Positions 5,015 to 5,404 of a stretch of 5,404 nucleotides of DNA are shown piece after piece. The stretch covers positions 1 to 5,404 of the forward strand of contig CAIWTR010000243.1 of assembly GCA_903915615.1 (NCBI GenBank), read 5' to 3'. Both the position numbers and the translations under genes were made by a program. Every line of letters begins with the position of its first letter. Positions within the stretch are counted from its first letter, which is position 1. The stretch comes from an uncultured Armatimonadota bacterium. Its GTDB lineage: Bacteria; Armatimonadota; Armatimonadia; Armatimonadales; Armatimonadaceae. The notes below the pieces were generated by a model, which saw only the letters and a list, made by a program, of their open reading frames with translations, had not been told where the DNA came from and did no database searches.

Positions 5015-5404
5015 ATGCTCGCAGACCATTTTCGCGACATCGAAGCCCTAAGCAATCGTCTTGATGAACTCGGGAGGCATCTTTGACCTTCCGAAGCGTC
5101 GTCAAGAACTAGCAGCGCTCGAGCAACAATCATCTGAGCCATCGCTCTGGGATGACCCTACGACAGCGCAAAAACTCATGCAGCGCCTCTCAGGCGCTAA
5201 AGCAGATCTCGAACCATTCAATATCCTCCGTTCCAGCGTAGATGATGTTCAAGTCCTCTATGAGCTTGCGCAGGAGGATGACAACCCTGATAGCTACGAG
5301 ACCGAAGTGGTCAAGGCCATTCAGGATATTGAAACTGGCCTCGATTCCCTCGAAGTTAAGACGTTGCTTGCAGGCACCTACGACTCAGTGGATGCCATCC
5401 TTGA
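5015..5404 (+). CDS. prfB: Peptide chain release factor 2, N-terminal part (programmed +1 frameshift; runs off window)
   Basis: RF2 recognises UGA and UAA on the ribosome and triggers release of the peptide. The zero frame reads MLADHFRDIEALSNRLDELG and RHL, 23 codons, then meets TGA at 5084-5086. Skipping one T continues in the +1 frame with DLPKRRQELAALEQ, then SLWDDPTTAQKLMQRLSGAK and, near the window end, LLAGTYDSVDAIL. These match the N-terminal helical domain of RF2 (compare DVWNEPERAQAL and FSGEYDSADCYL in E. coli). The coding path is therefore 5015-5083 joined to 5085 onwards, 129 complete codons in view. The codon-recognition and GGQ catalytic regions lie beyond the window. The ATG at 5015 is preferred because it gives the normal number of codons before the shift and has AGGA ten bases upstream. 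Confidence 0.93.
5072..5087 (+). promoter_or_regulatory. prfB programmed +1 frameshift site
   Basis: GGGAGG (5072-5077) is an internal Shine-Dalgarno sequence placed three bases before the slippery CTT TGA C (5081-5087), the same spacing as the classical E. coli site. When RF2 is scarce, slow termination at TGA lets the ribosome slip one base forward and make full-length RF2. This is autoregulation established for the family; here it is inferred from the conserved site. Confidence 0.95.

Noticed and set aside
4898..5086. A 62-codon open frame from TTG at 4898.
   Set aside because: Its last 23 codons are the zero frame of prfB. The upstream part is leader and decayed repeat with no RF2 similarity; the ATG at 5015 is the better start.

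Overview
The window looks like ordinary bacterial chromosome with roughly balanced base composition (about half G+C by eye). Every gene recognised with confidence is a core or metabolic bacterial gene: metK, mgsA and prfB with its classical +1 frameshift site. A Shine-Dalgarno-type ribosome site is clear at metK and the inositol oxygenase gene. No plasmid, phage or IS gene is visible. The phylum cannot be fixed from this sequence. Bacterial myo-inositol oxygenase and a bacterial TMEM14-type protein fit one of the less-sampled environmental phyla (Armatimonadota is a guess, not a result).

Layout: (1) 1-1347, the 3' part of a large unrecognised protein gene that runs in from the left. (2) 1378-3247, a compact cluster: metK (S-adenosylmethionine synthetase), a four-helix TMEM14-family membrane protein, and mgsA (methylglyoxal synthase). 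Each junction overlaps (TAATG, then ATGATG), so the three are almost certainly cotranscribed and translationally coupled; a bulged-stem terminator candidate follows at 3275-3336. (3) 3328-3531 on the minus strand, a 67-residue single-span membrane protein whose best promoter would start the mRNA almost at its ATG. It is divergent from (4) 3607-4476, a complete myo-inositol oxygenase (MIOX) gene with a TTG start and all six di-iron ligands present.

(5) 4389-4904 is the most unusual part. The last 28 codons plus stop of the MIOX gene are repeated downstream, twice almost perfectly and once as a decayed copy, at spacings of 156, 136 and about 136 bases. All differences among the three good copies are silent third-position changes, although the downstream copies have no gene body. 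The spacers between them have diverged far more. This looks like footprints of tandem MIOX gene copies, of an element integrating at the gene's 3' end, or of ongoing gene conversion.

(6) 5015-5404 is the 5' part of prfB (release factor 2). It has an in-frame TGA at codon 24 and an upstream internal Shine-Dalgarno (programmed +1 frameshift). Its putative leader carries a small hairpin whose loop is a perfect copy of the 16S rRNA anti-Shine-Dalgarno sequence.

Functionally, metK supplies the methyl donor, mgsA opens the methylglyoxal bypass from dihydroxyacetone phosphate, MIOX turns myo-inositol into D-glucuronate, and prfB terminates translation at UGA/UAA. Apart from the tight metK-TMEM14-mgsA cluster, the genes show no obvious common pathway.
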